Assembly: GCA_014189895.1 (NCBI GenBank)
Contig: BJFQ01000002.1
Location: 30,391-94,390 of the forward strand
Length of the DNA stretch: 64,000 nucleotides
Direction: 5' to 3'
Source: Acidobacteriota bacterium
Lineage (GTDB): Bacteria > Acidobacteriota > Holophagae > Holophagales > Holophagaceae
In this document: piece by piece, positions 17,354-27,459 of the stretch
Position numbering within the stretch: the stretch's first letter is position 1
Layout of the letters: each line of letters starts with the position of its first letter
Notes under the pieces: model-generated
The model's database searches: none
Told to the model about the DNA's origin: nothing
Seen by the model: only the letters and a program-made list of their open reading frames with translations
Position numbers and translations under genes: made by a program

Positions 17354-20164
17354 ATGTCAAATCCAAAAACTTCAAAAGTCTTTCTTATTGATACCTTTGC
17401 CTTCATTTTTAGAGCTTATTTTGCCAATAAGAATCTTAAAAATGGGGCTGCTTTTACTTTTTCGAAGATTCTTCTGCAGATTGTGAAAACTTATCAGCCT
17501 GAGTACATTGCCTGCGTCTTTGATACGCCCACTCCAACTTTCAGGCATAAGTTGTCAGTGGCCTATAAAGCTAATCGGGATGAAATGCCGGAAGATCTTG
17601 TACCTCAAATTCCAATGATTCGCGAGATTATACAAAGCCTCTCGATCCCCATCGTCCAGTTAGAAGGTTTTGAGGCAGACGATGTACTCGCCACGCTCGC
17701 AGAGATGAGCAGTAGAGCTCACTTACAGTCCGTCATCGTGAGCCCGGATAAAGATCTCCTTCAATTAGTACGTAATGACGATATTCAGGTTCTAAATATA
17801 CGAGATGGGGAAATTTGGTACGACCGCGAGGGTGTGCGTGAGCGAATGGGTGTTTACCCTGAGCAGATCGTAGACTTTTTAACAATCGTTGGAGATGCCT
17901 CGGACAATATTAAAGGAGTCCCTGGAATTGGAGAGAAGGGAGCCGCACAATTACTTGAAAAGTATGGAACTCTCGACAATATTATTGAACATGCGGCAGA
18001 ACTAAAACCTCGTCAACAAACCGGCCTTGAAGAATCATCTTTATGGAGACCTCTGTCGAAACAATTGGTAACAGTTGTGAGAGATCTAAGCCTTACAATT
18101 GGGATTCAAGATTTGTATTTTGGTGGCTATGATCACTCAAAAGCGCGGACAACATTTCTTGACTTAGGATTTCATTCACTCGCAAAAGAGTTCACGTCTA
18201 GTCATGAAACTCCAGTAAATTCGGTCCCGAGAAAGTATGATCAGGTCAGGACCTTAGACCAATTGAAAATGATTGCCAATATGTGTCGCGAAGCGGGATA
18301 TTTTGCTTTTGATACTGAGACAACTAGCATCGACGCGACCCGAGGGCATCTCGTGGGTCTCTCATTAGCTTGGCAAGATCATCATGGTGTATACATACCC
18401 TTAGCTCATCTCAAATCTGCAAACATTGACCAAGAAGGAGCCTTACCGGGGCTAATGCCAGAGTCAGGTCTCTCCGATAACGATCTAGATCTTAAGGGAG
18501 AGGCTAGTCTTTATTTTGAAAAAATTCATTGTTACCTTGACAAAGATAATCTTCCTTTTTCTAAGGTTCGAGAAGTGCTAGCCCCCCTATTTTCGGATCC
18601 TAATATTAAAAAGTGCGGACAGAACCTCAAATATGATTTGCAGGTTCTTGAAAGACACGGTTTTTGTATCGAAGGTATCGATGATGACAGCATGCTTCTC
18701 TCGTATATTCTCGAATCCGATCTTCGACACAATCTCGATGATCTCTCGGTTCGACATTTGAATGTAAAGCCAATTAGTTTTGAAGAAATCACCGGCAAAG
18801 GCCGCACTCAGAAAAGGTTTGATGAAGTGCGGATCGAAATAGCTACTCAGTATGCTGCTGAAGATTCAGATTTGGCTAGACGCCTCTGTCTCTCGTTAAA
18901 AAAGCGCATAACAAACCCTAACCAAATGAGAATCTATCAGGATATTGATCTTCCTTTATTAAGAGTCCTTTCTGATATTGAAAAAACAGGAATCTCTCTC
19001 GATCGTCAGGTTCTTAAAAGCCTTAGTGATCAATTTACTCACGAAAGAAATCTTTGTGAAGCAAGAGCCATCAAGATTGCCGGCGAAACTTTCAATTTAA
19101 ATTCGCCTTCACAGCTAGGAAAAATTCTATTTGAAAAACTGAAACTTCCCGTTATCCGATACACCGGTAAGTCGAAGTCACCTAGTACTGACGAGGACTC
19201 TCTTTCGGAGTTAGCCGAAAATCACAATGCAGATATTGCCAAGGTACTTCTCCGGCATCGAGAACTCCAAAAAATGCTGGGGACCTATATTGATGCACTC
19301 CCCGAAATGATTAATCCGCTAACCGACAGAGTTCATACTCGACTCCATCAAGCAGCCGTCGCCAGTGGTCGATTGGCGAGTTCAGATCCTAATTTACAGA
19401 ACATTCCGGTCAGGACCGACGAAGGCAAATCTATTCGTAAAGCCTTCATCCCTAAAGCTGGCTGGTATCTTATGGACGCGGATTATTCCCAGATTGAACT
19501 GAGAGTTGTCGCAGCTCTGGCTAAAGATCCCGTTCTTCTTGGTGCATTTCAGCGCGGTGAAGATATTCACCGAAGAACGGCGAGTGAAGTGATGGGTGTA
19601 CCTATCGATGAAGTATCTGTCGAAGAGCGATCTAAAGCAAAGGCAGTTAACTTCGGACTTCTTTATGGCCAAGGTGCTTTTGCTTTAGCAGGTTCCTTGG
19701 GTATTACTCATAAGGAAGCCAAAGAATTTATTGACCGATATTTTGAACGCATGCCTAAAGTTGCCGAATGGATCGAGCAGACCAAAATGCTCGCCGAGAA
19801 AGAAGGCCAGGCCGTTACCTACTGGGGTCGAATCCGGAGAATTCCCGATCTAGAAAGTGCCAATGGCAATATTAGAGCAACGGGATTGAGAGTAGCTGTC
19901 AATACGGTTGTTCAGGGCACTGCAGCCGACATTATGAGACGTGCAATGGTCAAACTTCACGATGGGTTGAGATCAGGGAGGTACTCAGCCAAAATATTAC
20001 TTCAAGTTCATGATGAATTACTCTTGGAGGCGCCCCCTGAAGAATATGACGAAGTTGCGAATCTCTTGAAGCGTTCTATGGAGCAAGCGGATGATATTCA
20101 AAGCCTTGGAGTCCCCCTTGTGGCTGAGGTGAGAAAAGGCGCTAATTGGTTAGAATGTAAGTAG
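17354..20164 (+). CDS. polA: DNA polymerase I
   Basis: The 936-residue protein has all three domains: 5'-3' flap nuclease (residues 1 to about 290; FEADDVLATLAE and GDASDNIKGVPGIGEKGA), 3'-5' exonuclease (about 300-510; DTETTS, NLKYDL, YAAEDSDLARRL, so the DEDD catalytic residues are intact), and the family A polymerase (about 520-936) with motif A MDADYSQIELRV, motif B RSKAKAVNFGLLYGQG and motif C LQVHDELLLEAP. It removes RNA primers and fills gaps in replication and excision repair. Unlike many family A enzymes outside Proteobacteria, proofreading appears retained. It is preceded by TAAGG and lies in the plus-strand run upstream of purD. Confidence 0.97.
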   Translation: MSNPKTSKVFLIDTFAFIFRAYFANKNLKNGAAFTFSKILLQIVKTYQPEYIACVFDTPTPTFRHKLSVAYKANRDEMPEDLVPQIPMIREIIQSLSIPIVQLEGFEADDVLATLAEMSSRAHLQSVIVSPDKDLLQLVRNDDIQVLNIRDGEIWYDREGVRERMGVYPEQIVDFLTIVGDASDNIKGVPGIGEKGAAQLLEKYGTLDNIIEHAAELKPRQQTGLEESSLWRPLSKQLVTVVRDLSLTIGIQDLYFGGYDHSKARTTFLDLGFHSLAKEFTSSHETPVNSVPRKYDQVRTLDQLKMIANMCREAGYFAFDTETTSIDATRGHLVGLSLAWQDHHGVYIPLAHLKSANIDQEGALPGLMPESGLSDNDLDLKGEASLYFEKIHCYLDKDNLPFSKVREVLAPLFSDPNIKKCGQNLKYDLQVLERHGFCIEGIDDDSMLLSYILESDLRHNLDDLSVRHLNVKPISFEEITGKGRTQKRFDEVRIEIATQYAAEDSDLARRLCLSLKKRITNPNQMRIYQDIDLPLLRVLSDIEKTGISLDRQVLKSLSDQFTHERNLCEARAIKIAGETFNLNSPSQLGKILFEKLKLPVIRYTGKSKSPSTDEDSLSELAENHNADIAKVLLRHRELQKMLGTYIDALPEMINPLTDRVHTRLHQAAVASGRLASSDPNLQNIPVRTDEGKSIRKAFIPKAGWYLMDADYSQIELRVVAALAKDPVLLGAFQRGEDIHRRTASEVMGVPIDEVSVEERSKAKAVNFGLLYGQGAFALAGSLGITHKEAKEFIDRYFERMPKVAEWIEQTKMLAEKEGQAVTYWGRIRRIPDLESANGNIRATGLRVAVNTVVQGTAADIMRRAMVKLHDGLRSGRYSAKILLQVHDELLLEAPPEEYDEVANLLKRSMEQADDIQSLGVPLVAEVRKGANWLECK

Positions 20165-20195
20165 GCAAAGCTCATAGTTTACAGAGGACCTTCAG

Positions 20196-21509
20196 ATGCG
20201 CATCCTTTTAGTCGGCTCAGGTGGTCGCGAATATGCCATAGCCCAAAAACTCTATCAAGAGAACTCAGATAGTGACTTGTACTTCCTGCCTGGCTCCGAT
20301 AGCATGCAGCAATTTGGAAAATGTGTCGATTTGAATCCTCTTGAAGTGGATCTCGTTGCGGATTGGGCCACAAAGGAGAAAATAGACCTGGTGATCATTG
20401 GCCCAGAAGGCCCATTGGTCGCAGGATTGGCTAATAGATGCTCCGATCAAGGTCTCAAGGTCTTTGGGCACGATCAATCCACAAGCCTTTTAGAGGGCAG
20501 CAAGTCTTTTGCCAAGAACTTCATGAAAAAATATCAAATTCCTACAGCAGTCTCTTACGATATTTCTGAGTGGAGCGCCGGTGAATCGGTGATCGCCCGT
20601 TGGCCTCATCCGTTACCCATTGTACTTAAGGCAGATGGACTAGCTGGTGGTAAAGGAGTTGTCATTGCTGCCTCAAAGGAAGAAGCGCTCGAGACGCTCC
20701 GTTCATTTCTTGATGGTAAATTCGGAGAGGCTAGCCGAAAAATTATCCTCGAAGAATATCTAAATGGGATCGAATTATCCCAGCATTTGTTGGTAGACGT
20801 TACACCCGATCATCGAAACTACTGTTTGTTTCCAGCTTGTCAAGATCACAAAAAGTTGAAGCCAGAAGATAAGGGCCCCAACACCGGAGGCATGGGTGCC
20901 TTTGCACCCATTCCTTTCTTGACCAATGAGGATATGGAAGTCATGAAACGCATGGTGATTGACCCCACCTTAAAGGGCTTGCAGTCCGAAGGCCTTGTTG
21001 GCAGAGGAGTTCTGTTTCTTGGTGTTATGTGGACATCTTCGGGCCCAAAACTTTTAGAGTACAACTGCCGGTTTGGTGACCCAGAAACTCAGGTCATGAT
21101 GGCGATGATGAGCGAACCTTTACTCCCCCTTCTGCTCCAAGTGGCCGAACAGTGCCTTTATAAGAGAATGGTAGAAGTTCATCCGGGCACCTATCTCGCC
21201 TATGTTCTAGCCTCTTCCGGATACCCGGATAAGCCAGCCCTAGCCATTGAGATTCCGAATCTAACACTAGGCGATTCAAGGATTATCCATGCAGGAACAA
21301 TATCCCGGGATCATCGATGGTTCGCCAATGGTGGCCGAGTTCTCAATATGGTAGTCTCCGGAGAGAATCTTGAGCGAGCCCAGGAAAAAGGGAAAGAGAT
21401 TATCGCCCAAGTGGCCTGGGCTGGAATGCAGCATCGACCTGATATTGGAGAAAAAGCTTTGAGGCATCATCAATCAGGTAAAACTTTATATGACTCTTGG
21501 TCTTCTTAA
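20196..21509 (+). CDS. purD: Phosphoribosylamine-glycine ligase
   Basis: This 437-residue ATP-grasp enzyme (GAR synthetase) joins glycine to phosphoribosylamine in the second step of purine synthesis. Visible signatures are the N-terminal GSGGREYAIAQKL, the glycine-rich ATP loop KADGLAGGKGVV, and the metal/active-site segment PKLLEYNCRFGDPETQV. Length matches the family (about 430). GAGGACC lies about seven bases before the ATG. The gene is in line with polA and the penicillin-acylase gene, with short spacers; purK of the same pathway lies far away at 56-57 kb, so the pur genes are scattered. Confidence 0.96.
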   Translation: MRILLVGSGGREYAIAQKLYQENSDSDLYFLPGSDSMQQFGKCVDLNPLEVDLVADWATKEKIDLVIIGPEGPLVAGLANRCSDQGLKVFGHDQSTSLLEGSKSFAKNFMKKYQIPTAVSYDISEWSAGESVIARWPHPLPIVLKADGLAGGKGVVIAASKEEALETLRSFLDGKFGEASRKIILEEYLNGIELSQHLLVDVTPDHRNYCLFPACQDHKKLKPEDKGPNTGGMGAFAPIPFLTNEDMEVMKRMVIDPTLKGLQSEGLVGRGVLFLGVMWTSSGPKLLEYNCRFGDPETQVMMAMMSEPLLPLLLQVAEQCLYKRMVEVHPGTYLAYVLASSGYPDKPALAIEIPNLTLGDSRIIHAGTISRDHRWFANGGRVLNMVVSGENLERAQEKGKEIIAQVAWAGMQHRPDIGEKALRHHQSGKTLYDSWSS

Positions 21510-21522
21510 AGGGTTTATCTGA

Positions 21523-23802
21523 ATGAATTTCAAAATTAAGACTACGATTCTGATAATCCTCGGGGTATCGATAATTTTACTCACGGGCTGGTGGCATATC
21601 CTTATTCAGTCCGAGATACCAGATACGTTCGAAATAGGCCAGATATCTCATCCAGCAAAAATCATGATCGATGAGCGGGGAATACCCACAATCCAGGCAG
21701 AAAATTTATCGGACGCCTTTAAGATTCAAGGTTATCTCATGGCTTCGGAGAGGCTATTTCAAATGGAGATCACTCGAAGAGCAGCTAGAGGTACGTTATC
21801 TGAAATACTAGGTCCAGCAACGCTTCCCAGTGACCGTTGGCATCGGATCTTAGGGTTTACTCAGGTAGCCGCAAGGGCTTGGCAGGGACTTGATGTAGAG
21901 CAACAAGATGCCCTAAGGGATTTTTCTTGGGGGGTGAATCGTTTTATTCAGATGCATGAAAAATCTTCGTGGTGGACGAAGAGCATAGGCATTGAATTCG
22001 AAGTACTTCAAGTTAAACCCCAGCCTTGGACTCCCGAGGACTCTCTCGCCTGTTTATTGCTCATGACTGAATCTCAGTCGAATTCATGGAAAAACGATTT
22101 GCGCAATGAATCACTCCAGGTTCTTAGTCAGCCCGAAAGAAAATTTCTTTCTCCTGTGTTCACATCTGCAGATCAATTGCTTATTCCTGATAAAGAAACT
22201 GACCTAAATGATCCCCTTCTTTTATTTAAATTAGGCACTCTTAAGGGTACAAAGGCTTCCGGGTCTCTACTCGATCCATCTAACCTAAATGACCTCTCGG
22301 GTATTGACCCACCTCTGTTTGGTTCCAATTCTTGGGTCATATCACCCAAGAAAAGTAAAAATGGGCATGTGCTTCTTGCGAATGATCCTCATATGGATAT
22401 TCAAAGTCCAGGATATTGGTTCCCAATTCGGTTTGAAATCAAGAGTCCTAAAGCGATGGTCATTCAGGGGGTAGCCTTACCTTTTGTTCCTGGTATTCTG
22501 CTTGGCCAGAATCAGTATTTAGCCTGGGGGTTCACCAATTTGTCTGCTGATCAGCAAGATCTTTTTCGTGAGCCAACAGTTCGCGAGCGCACCGAGGTGA
22601 TTAAAATTAGGAACCTTCCTCCGGAAAGCGTAAGTGTTTACGAGGGTAGCCATGGACCCCAGGTTCGCCCCGGCTATTCATTGGCTTGGGCCGCCCTCGA
22701 TCCTAAATTGATGAGTTTGCCTATGGGTAAAATCATGACAGCAACTAATTGGGATGAATTCAATAAGGCTTTCGATTCCTATCGCGGACCTTGTATGAAC
22801 GTAACTTATGGTGATGTGCAAGGCAATATTGGATGGCGAGCAGCTGGATTAATACCTCTCCGTCCGAGAGGTTTCGATGGAACACGGCCGATCCGGGGCG
22901 ACTTAGATTGGAAAGGTTATCTCGCTCAAAATGCAATGCCTAAAATATATAATCCCGAGAGTGGATGGATCACAACAGCGAACCAAAGAGTAGTTGGTAA
23001 TTCTAGCTCTGTTTATATCTCTTCACGTTGGGCAAGTCCTGCAAGGGCTCAGCGCATCAACCAATTAATTGGGCAACGCAAAGAATTAGATTTAGCTGAC
23101 ATGAACGAAATCCAGTTGGATACAGTCTCTATTCCCCATCGTGATCTCATGAAACTCTTTACACCTTTTATGTCAGCTGAAATGAGACGTTCATTCACTT
23201 CTTGGGACGGAACCTCTTATCAAGATAGTGAATTATTCACTCAGGCGGAAATTATTCGAATCAATTATCGGGACGCACTTTATAACAAAATCCTAATGGG
23301 CACGGGATTTACAGGATCCACTCTAGACGTTACGAATAATGATGCTCCTTTGATTGAGTCGATGCTGGCTTCACAGGAAGAGTGGTCAAAGGCAGGTCTT
23401 GGCGATAAGAGTATGTTCCTCAGGGAAGTTTTAAGAGTCTCCTATCGGCAGATTGTAGAAAATCCTATAAAAAAATGGGGAGATTACAACCTATCCCGAC
23501 CTCAGCATCCCCTAGCCCAAGGGAGCTTTGTTTTTAAGTCGATTTTTGGAGTTAAAGGAGAAGCACAGAGTGGTAATTATCGGGCGGTGCGGGCCAATCA
23601 ACCTCAATATGGTCAGAGCATGCGATTCTTAGCGGACGTAAACGATCTGAGCGCTTCGACCATGGTCCTACCCTTGGGAATAAGTGGACATGTCTTAAGT
23701 CCTTATCGTACCAATATGCGCCGAGACTGGATTCAAGGAGATCTTGAACTACAAAAAACCAAATTCTCTAGACCCGCTCAAAAAACTATTGAAGTACGCT
23801 AA
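21523..23802 (+). CDS. Penicillin acylase family N-terminal nucleophile hydrolase
   Basis: The 759-residue precursor begins with one hydrophobic anchor (residues 7-24), placing it in the periplasm or membrane-bound. DERGIPTIQAENLSDAF and GYLMASERLFQME match the alpha-chain of this family. Self-cleavage should occur between Gly267 and Ser268 (FGSNSWVIS), making Ser268 the N-terminal nucleophile, as in penicillin G acylase whose beta chain begins Ser-Asn-x-Trp-Val. LLANDPHM follows as expected. Family members hydrolyse amides of acyl side chains, including beta-lactams, acyl-homoserine lactones and lipopeptides; the natural substrate here is unknown. It overlaps the speA stop by four bases, tail to tail. 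Confidence 0.92.
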   Translation: MNFKIKTTILIILGVSIILLTGWWHILIQSEIPDTFEIGQISHPAKIMIDERGIPTIQAENLSDAFKIQGYLMASERLFQMEITRRAARGTLSEILGPATLPSDRWHRILGFTQVAARAWQGLDVEQQDALRDFSWGVNRFIQMHEKSSWWTKSIGIEFEVLQVKPQPWTPEDSLACLLLMTESQSNSWKNDLRNESLQVLSQPERKFLSPVFTSADQLLIPDKETDLNDPLLLFKLGTLKGTKASGSLLDPSNLNDLSGIDPPLFGSNSWVISPKKSKNGHVLLANDPHMDIQSPGYWFPIRFEIKSPKAMVIQGVALPFVPGILLGQNQYLAWGFTNLSADQQDLFREPTVRERTEVIKIRNLPPESVSVYEGSHGPQVRPGYSLAWAALDPKLMSLPMGKIMTATNWDEFNKAFDSYRGPCMNVTYGDVQGNIGWRAAGLIPLRPRGFDGTRPIRGDLDWKGYLAQNAMPKIYNPESGWITTANQRVVGNSSSVYISSRWASPARAQRINQLIGQRKELDLADMNEIQLDTVSIPHRDLMKLFTPFMSAEMRRSFTSWDGTSYQDSELFTQAEIIRINYRDALYNKILMGTGFTGSTLDVTNNDAPLIESMLASQEEWSKAGLGDKSMFLREVLRVSYRQIVENPIKKWGDYNLSRPQHPLAQGSFVFKSIFGVKGEAQSGNYRAVRANQPQYGQSMRFLADVNDLSASTMVLPLGISGHVLSPYRTNMRRDWIQGDLELQKTKFSRPAQKTIEVR

Positions 23803-25697
23803 TCTTCTTCGGTACTTAAATAAGTATGAGACCCACGGTGTTTAATGATCAGTGAGTGCAGGTCTTCCGAAGCATCAACTTTTGTTTTAATCTTGCGTCC
23901 ATTGATAGAAATCCGCCCCATGCTTTCCGGGTTGAAATGAACACTACGTAGCATGTCATCGATAGTTTCGGCTGGAATCACTTTGTCGATTCGGAAGTTA
24001 TCCTCGTCTTCAGCAATTAGAAATGCTTCACTGGGAGCCCCGAAGAGATTATGCCTCATTCCCAAAATATCTTGGTATGCGCCAGTTAAGAAAATACCAA
24101 TGAAATAGGGCTCATCCGAAGGCTCGTGAAGAGCAATCTCATCTCGGACATCCTTAAGGTCAACGAACTTTTCCACTGTTCCATCGCTATCGCAGGTGAT
24201 ATCGCATAGCGTGGCACTCAGCGTAGGTTTCTCCTTCAGGCGATGGATTGGGGCTACTGGGAATAATTGTTCGATCGCCCAATGATCAGGTATAGTCTGA
24301 AAAATACTGAAATTCGCAATAAACTTATCCGCTAGACTTTTATTTAAATCTCTGAATTCTTCAGGAATATATTTGATCGACTTATGGGTCAAAATCTTGG
24401 ATAGCTTTCTCAAGATCTCCCAGAATAGAGTTTCCCCTTTAGATCGATCCTCTAGAGAAAGATAGCCAAGATTGAACAAACTATTAATTTCATCTTTTGA
24501 GGCTACGGCATCACTATACATCTCTGAATAATTTTTAGGCCCGATGTTATCGCGAATGTAGGACAAGTCTTTGATGATCTGAATTTCTTTACCAGAAACT
24601 TCGACGCTGTATTTCGAGTGCGTTGTATCAATGAGCCCGATCACATCCACAATCACGACTTCGTGATAGGCCGTTAAAGCCCGACCGCTTTCAGTGAGCA
24701 GTTTAGGAACGGGCACGTCTTCCATTTTGCAAATATCCTTGGTGTTGTAAACAACGTCTGAAGCATACTGCTCTAGGGTATAGTTCATGCTCGAAGTGAA
24801 AGTAGTTTTCGAGCCGTCATAGTCTACGGCAAGCCCACCTCCGACATTCATGTATTCAATCGGAACATCCATCTTTCGCAATTTGGCATAGATTCTTGTA
24901 GCCTCTTTGACGGCAATTTTTACTTTACGGATATCAGTAATTTGAGAGCCAATATGAAAATGAAGTTCAATGATGCTATCTAGCATTTTCTTCTTTCTCA
25001 GGATATCGACAGCTTCGAGAATCTCTCGTGTGGTCAAGCCGAACTTAGCGTGGTCGCCGGCACTTGTTTCCCACTTGCCCGACCCCTGGGCATTTAATTT
25101 AGCCCTTAAGCCAATTAGCGGTTTGACCTTGAGCGATTTGGCAATTTTGAGAATCATCTGAAGTTCAGACATCTTTTCGACGGTAATGACAATACGTCGC
25201 CCAGCTTTTCGCGCCAAGAGCGCCATCTTAATAAAACCTTCGTCTTTGTAACCGTTGCATAGAATAAGCGAATCAGGATGTAGATTAATAGACAAAGCAA
25301 GAATCAATTCAGGCTTACTTCCGCATTCCAGTCCCAGTTTGTAATCGTTACCTACCTTGACTATTTCCTGAACTACTTCTTTGATTTGATTCGTTTTGAC
25401 TGGATAGATACAGTTGTAATCGCCATTGTAATTAAATTCAGCAATAGCCTTTTCAAAAGCCCCGTCGATCTCTTTGATTCTTCCCTCCAGTATTTGGGGA
25501 AACCTAAGCGTCACGGGCGTTTGAACCCCAAGTTTCTTAAGCCGGAGCACAGCCTCATAAAGATCAATCGTGATTGACTCATCTCGAGTCGGCATAGCGA
25601 CAATTCGACCCTTAGCATTCGTACCAAAATAGCCATCCCCCCATTCATCAATGGCGTAGAGTTTGGCTGAATCCTGAACTGTCCATTTGAGAGGCAT
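23799..25697 (-). CDS. speA: Biosynthetic arginine decarboxylase
   Basis: The 632-residue PLP enzyme converts arginine to agmatine, the first step of the agmatine route to putrescine and spermidine. The PLP lysine is Lys101 in YPVKTNQIKEVV; IELHFHIGSQI, YMNVGGGLAVDYDG and LLTESGRALTAYHEV are the other fold-III signatures. Length (about 630-660) and the C-terminal region (FIGIFLTGAYQDILGMRHNLFG) match SpeA rather than lysine or diaminopimelate decarboxylases. AAGGACG precedes the ATG. An AT-rich 90-base leader separates it from queG upstream. No speB or speE lies nearby. Confidence 0.96.
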   Translation of the reverse strand: MPLKWTVQDSAKLYAIDEWGDGYFGTNAKGRIVAMPTRDESITIDLYEAVLRLKKLGVQTPVTLRFPQILEGRIKEIDGAFEKAIAEFNYNGDYNCIYPVKTNQIKEVVQEIVKVGNDYKLGLECGSKPELILALSINLHPDSLILCNGYKDEGFIKMALLARKAGRRIVITVEKMSELQMILKIAKSLKVKPLIGLRAKLNAQGSGKWETSAGDHAKFGLTTREILEAVDILRKKKMLDSIIELHFHIGSQITDIRKVKIAVKEATRIYAKLRKMDVPIEYMNVGGGLAVDYDGSKTTFTSSMNYTLEQYASDVVYNTKDICKMEDVPVPKLLTESGRALTAYHEVVIVDVIGLIDTTHSKYSVEVSGKEIQIIKDLSYIRDNIGPKNYSEMYSDAVASKDEINSLFNLGYLSLEDRSKGETLFWEILRKLSKILTHKSIKYIPEEFRDLNKSLADKFIANFSIFQTIPDHWAIEQLFPVAPIHRLKEKPTLSATLCDITCDSDGTVEKFVDLKDVRDEIALHEPSDEPYFIGIFLTGAYQDILGMRHNLFGAPSEAFLIAEDEDNFRIDKVIPAETIDDMLRSVHFNPESMGRISINGRKIKTKVDASEDLHSLIIKHRGSHTYLSTEED

Positions 25698-25786
25698 AGC
25701 GTCCTTGATTTTGAAAAGAGGTGAATCTGATTTATAAGGAAAAAACGGAAAATAATAAAGCAGAATTTTTACTTTTTTTTAGCAAA

Positions 25787-26728
25787 CTAGCTTTCGGGGT
25801 CCGGTAGGAGGCCCGCGCGCCTTAGGGTCGACAACCAATGCCGCCTACTCACCCTGCGAAGGGCTGATTTTCGGTTGAGTTTCCGCCATTGAGAAGAGGA
25901 GAAGGGGAGTTGCGACCTGGGAACACTGTGGACTGAGTTTGGCCCGCCCCAAACCTCGACATCTCCCCATAGTGGCCTTCGGTTCCATGGGCAAACCTCC
26001 TGGCAGATATCGCATCCTGCGATCCAACCCGTCTCTCGAATAGCCTTAGCAACGATCGGAGGGGCCTCCCGCTCTGTTTCAATCGTATAAGTTGTCATAC
26101 AAAGATTGGGATTAAGTTCAAACGGGGCAAGAGCCCCCGTTGGGCAAGCATCCAGGCATGCCGAGCAAGTTCCACACTGTTCGAGAGGGAAAGGGTCATC
26201 TAGAGGCAATTCAATGCTTAATAGGAGAACCCCTAAAAAACCCCAACTACCGTCTTGCTCGGCAATAAGTAAGGTATTTTTACCCTGCCACCCAATTCCA
26301 GCCCTTTGAGCAAGCTGCCGCTCCAGAAGGGGGGCGGTGTCAACGCAAGCCTTGCCTTCGATTATTGGGTCAAATTCATGGATGGCTTCCAAGATTCGAT
26401 TGAGCTTTTTTTTAATAATCCAATGGTAATCGTCGCCCCAAAGATACCGCGAAGCTTTGTGGGTCCCCGATTCACCTGGAATTCGATCGGGGCGGGCGTA
26501 AGGATAAAAGACGACTAAGGCCGTCCTGGAAGAAGCCTCTAGGCTTTTGGGGGAGAGGAGCTTAATGGGATCAAGATAGGGTAGGTGTCGGTGATAATCT
26601 TTTTCAAACCAACGATCCAACCTATCGGATTCAGACTGAAAGGGATCTAAGCTCGCTACACCTGCCCGACCAAAGCCTTCCTCTAGGGCTAGGTTGATAA
26701 TCTTTTTTTTAAGGTCTTCAGGGTGCAT
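25787..26728 (-). CDS. queG: Epoxyqueuosine reductase
   Basis: The product of 313 residues reduces epoxyqueuosine to queuosine in tRNA wobble positions, using cobalamin and two 4Fe-4S clusters. The two cluster motifs are clear: CGTCSACLDACPTGAL and CDICQEVCPWNR. The N-terminal cobalamin-binding region (HLPYLDP, ALVVFYPYARPD) also fits, though the C-terminal HEAT repeat present in some homologues is absent. The reading frame opens one codon earlier with TTG, but the ATG at 26728 is preferred. It is divergent from pgsA (92 bases between starts) and upstream of speA on the same strand. Confidence 0.95.
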   Translation of the reverse strand: MHPEDLKKKIINLALEEGFGRAGVASLDPFQSESDRLDRWFEKDYHRHLPYLDPIKLLSPKSLEASSRTALVVFYPYARPDRIPGESGTHKASRYLWGDDYHWIIKKKLNRILEAIHEFDPIIEGKACVDTAPLLERQLAQRAGIGWQGKNTLLIAEQDGSWGFLGVLLLSIELPLDDPFPLEQCGTCSACLDACPTGALAPFELNPNLCMTTYTIETEREAPPIVAKAIRETGWIAGCDICQEVCPWNRRPLWGDVEVWGGPNSVHSVPRSQLPFSSSQWRKLNRKSALRRVSRRHWLSTLRRAGLLPDPES

Positions 26729-26820
26729 CAAGATGCTTTCTTTGCGAACTCTCGATAATAGTCGATTCTGGGTATAGTGATTTTGTCTTCCTTTGGATAG
26801 CCTAGGTAAATGGACATCCT

Positions 26821-27459
26821 ATGAGAATGACCCCATCTAACTATCTTAGTTTGGCAAGGATCTTACTTGTGCCCGTATTAGTGGTGGTTTTGCTTACACG
26901 CATAGAGCATTACCACATTATTGGAGTCCTTGTCTTTTGGATTGCTGCAATCACGGATGGCCTAGATGGTTATCTAGCTCGTCGTTGGAGGCAAGTAACC
27001 AAGCTAGGGGCATTGCTTGACCCCCTGGCTGACAAGATGCTGATTACGGGTGCACTTGTATCTTTAATTGAATTGCAACATGATGGACACAGCCTCGCCC
27101 CTGCGTGGATGGTTTTTATCATTTTGATTAGGGAGTTTGCTATTACTGGATTAAGATCCATTGCGGCTGGAGACGGTGTGATCATTAGTGCCGGGACCCT
27201 TGGAAAATGGAAAGTCGGTCTTCAAATTACCGCTATTTCGCTACTCATTTTGGGTCCCAAATTAGATCAGTGGTTTTACGAGTGGACAGACCTAAGGGTA
27301 TTTCAATATTTCATTACTCTCCGCTACCCCTTTGCATTTTTCTTAGGGATGGGAACTCTTATTTTATGGATTTCTCTTCTAGTAGCACTTTGGAGCGGCT
27401 ACCGGTACCTCTCAACTTATTGGAACCATCTTCAATCAACAGGAGACTTTAAAAAATGA
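26821..27459 (+). CDS. pgsA: CDP-diacylglycerol-glycerol-3-phosphate 3-phosphatidyltransferase
   Basis: The 212-residue integral membrane enzyme carries the complete CDP-alcohol phosphotransferase signature D-x2-DG-x2-AR-x8-G-x3-D-x3-D, seen as DGLDGYLARR ... GALLDPLADK (residues about 42-68). Length and the SNYLSLARI(L) N-terminus match PgsA, which makes phosphatidylglycerol phosphate. Its stop overlaps the start of the DUF502 gene (ATGA), so the two and the following SDR form a tightly coupled three-gene operon. Confidence 0.93.
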   Translation: MRMTPSNYLSLARILLVPVLVVVLLTRIEHYHIIGVLVFWIAAITDGLDGYLARRWRQVTKLGALLDPLADKMLITGALVSLIELQHDGHSLAPAWMVFIILIREFAITGLRSIAAGDGVIISAGTLGKWKVGLQITAISLLILGPKLDQWFYEWTDLRVFQYFITLRYPFAFFLGMGTLILWISLLVALWSGYRYLSTYWNHLQSTGDFKK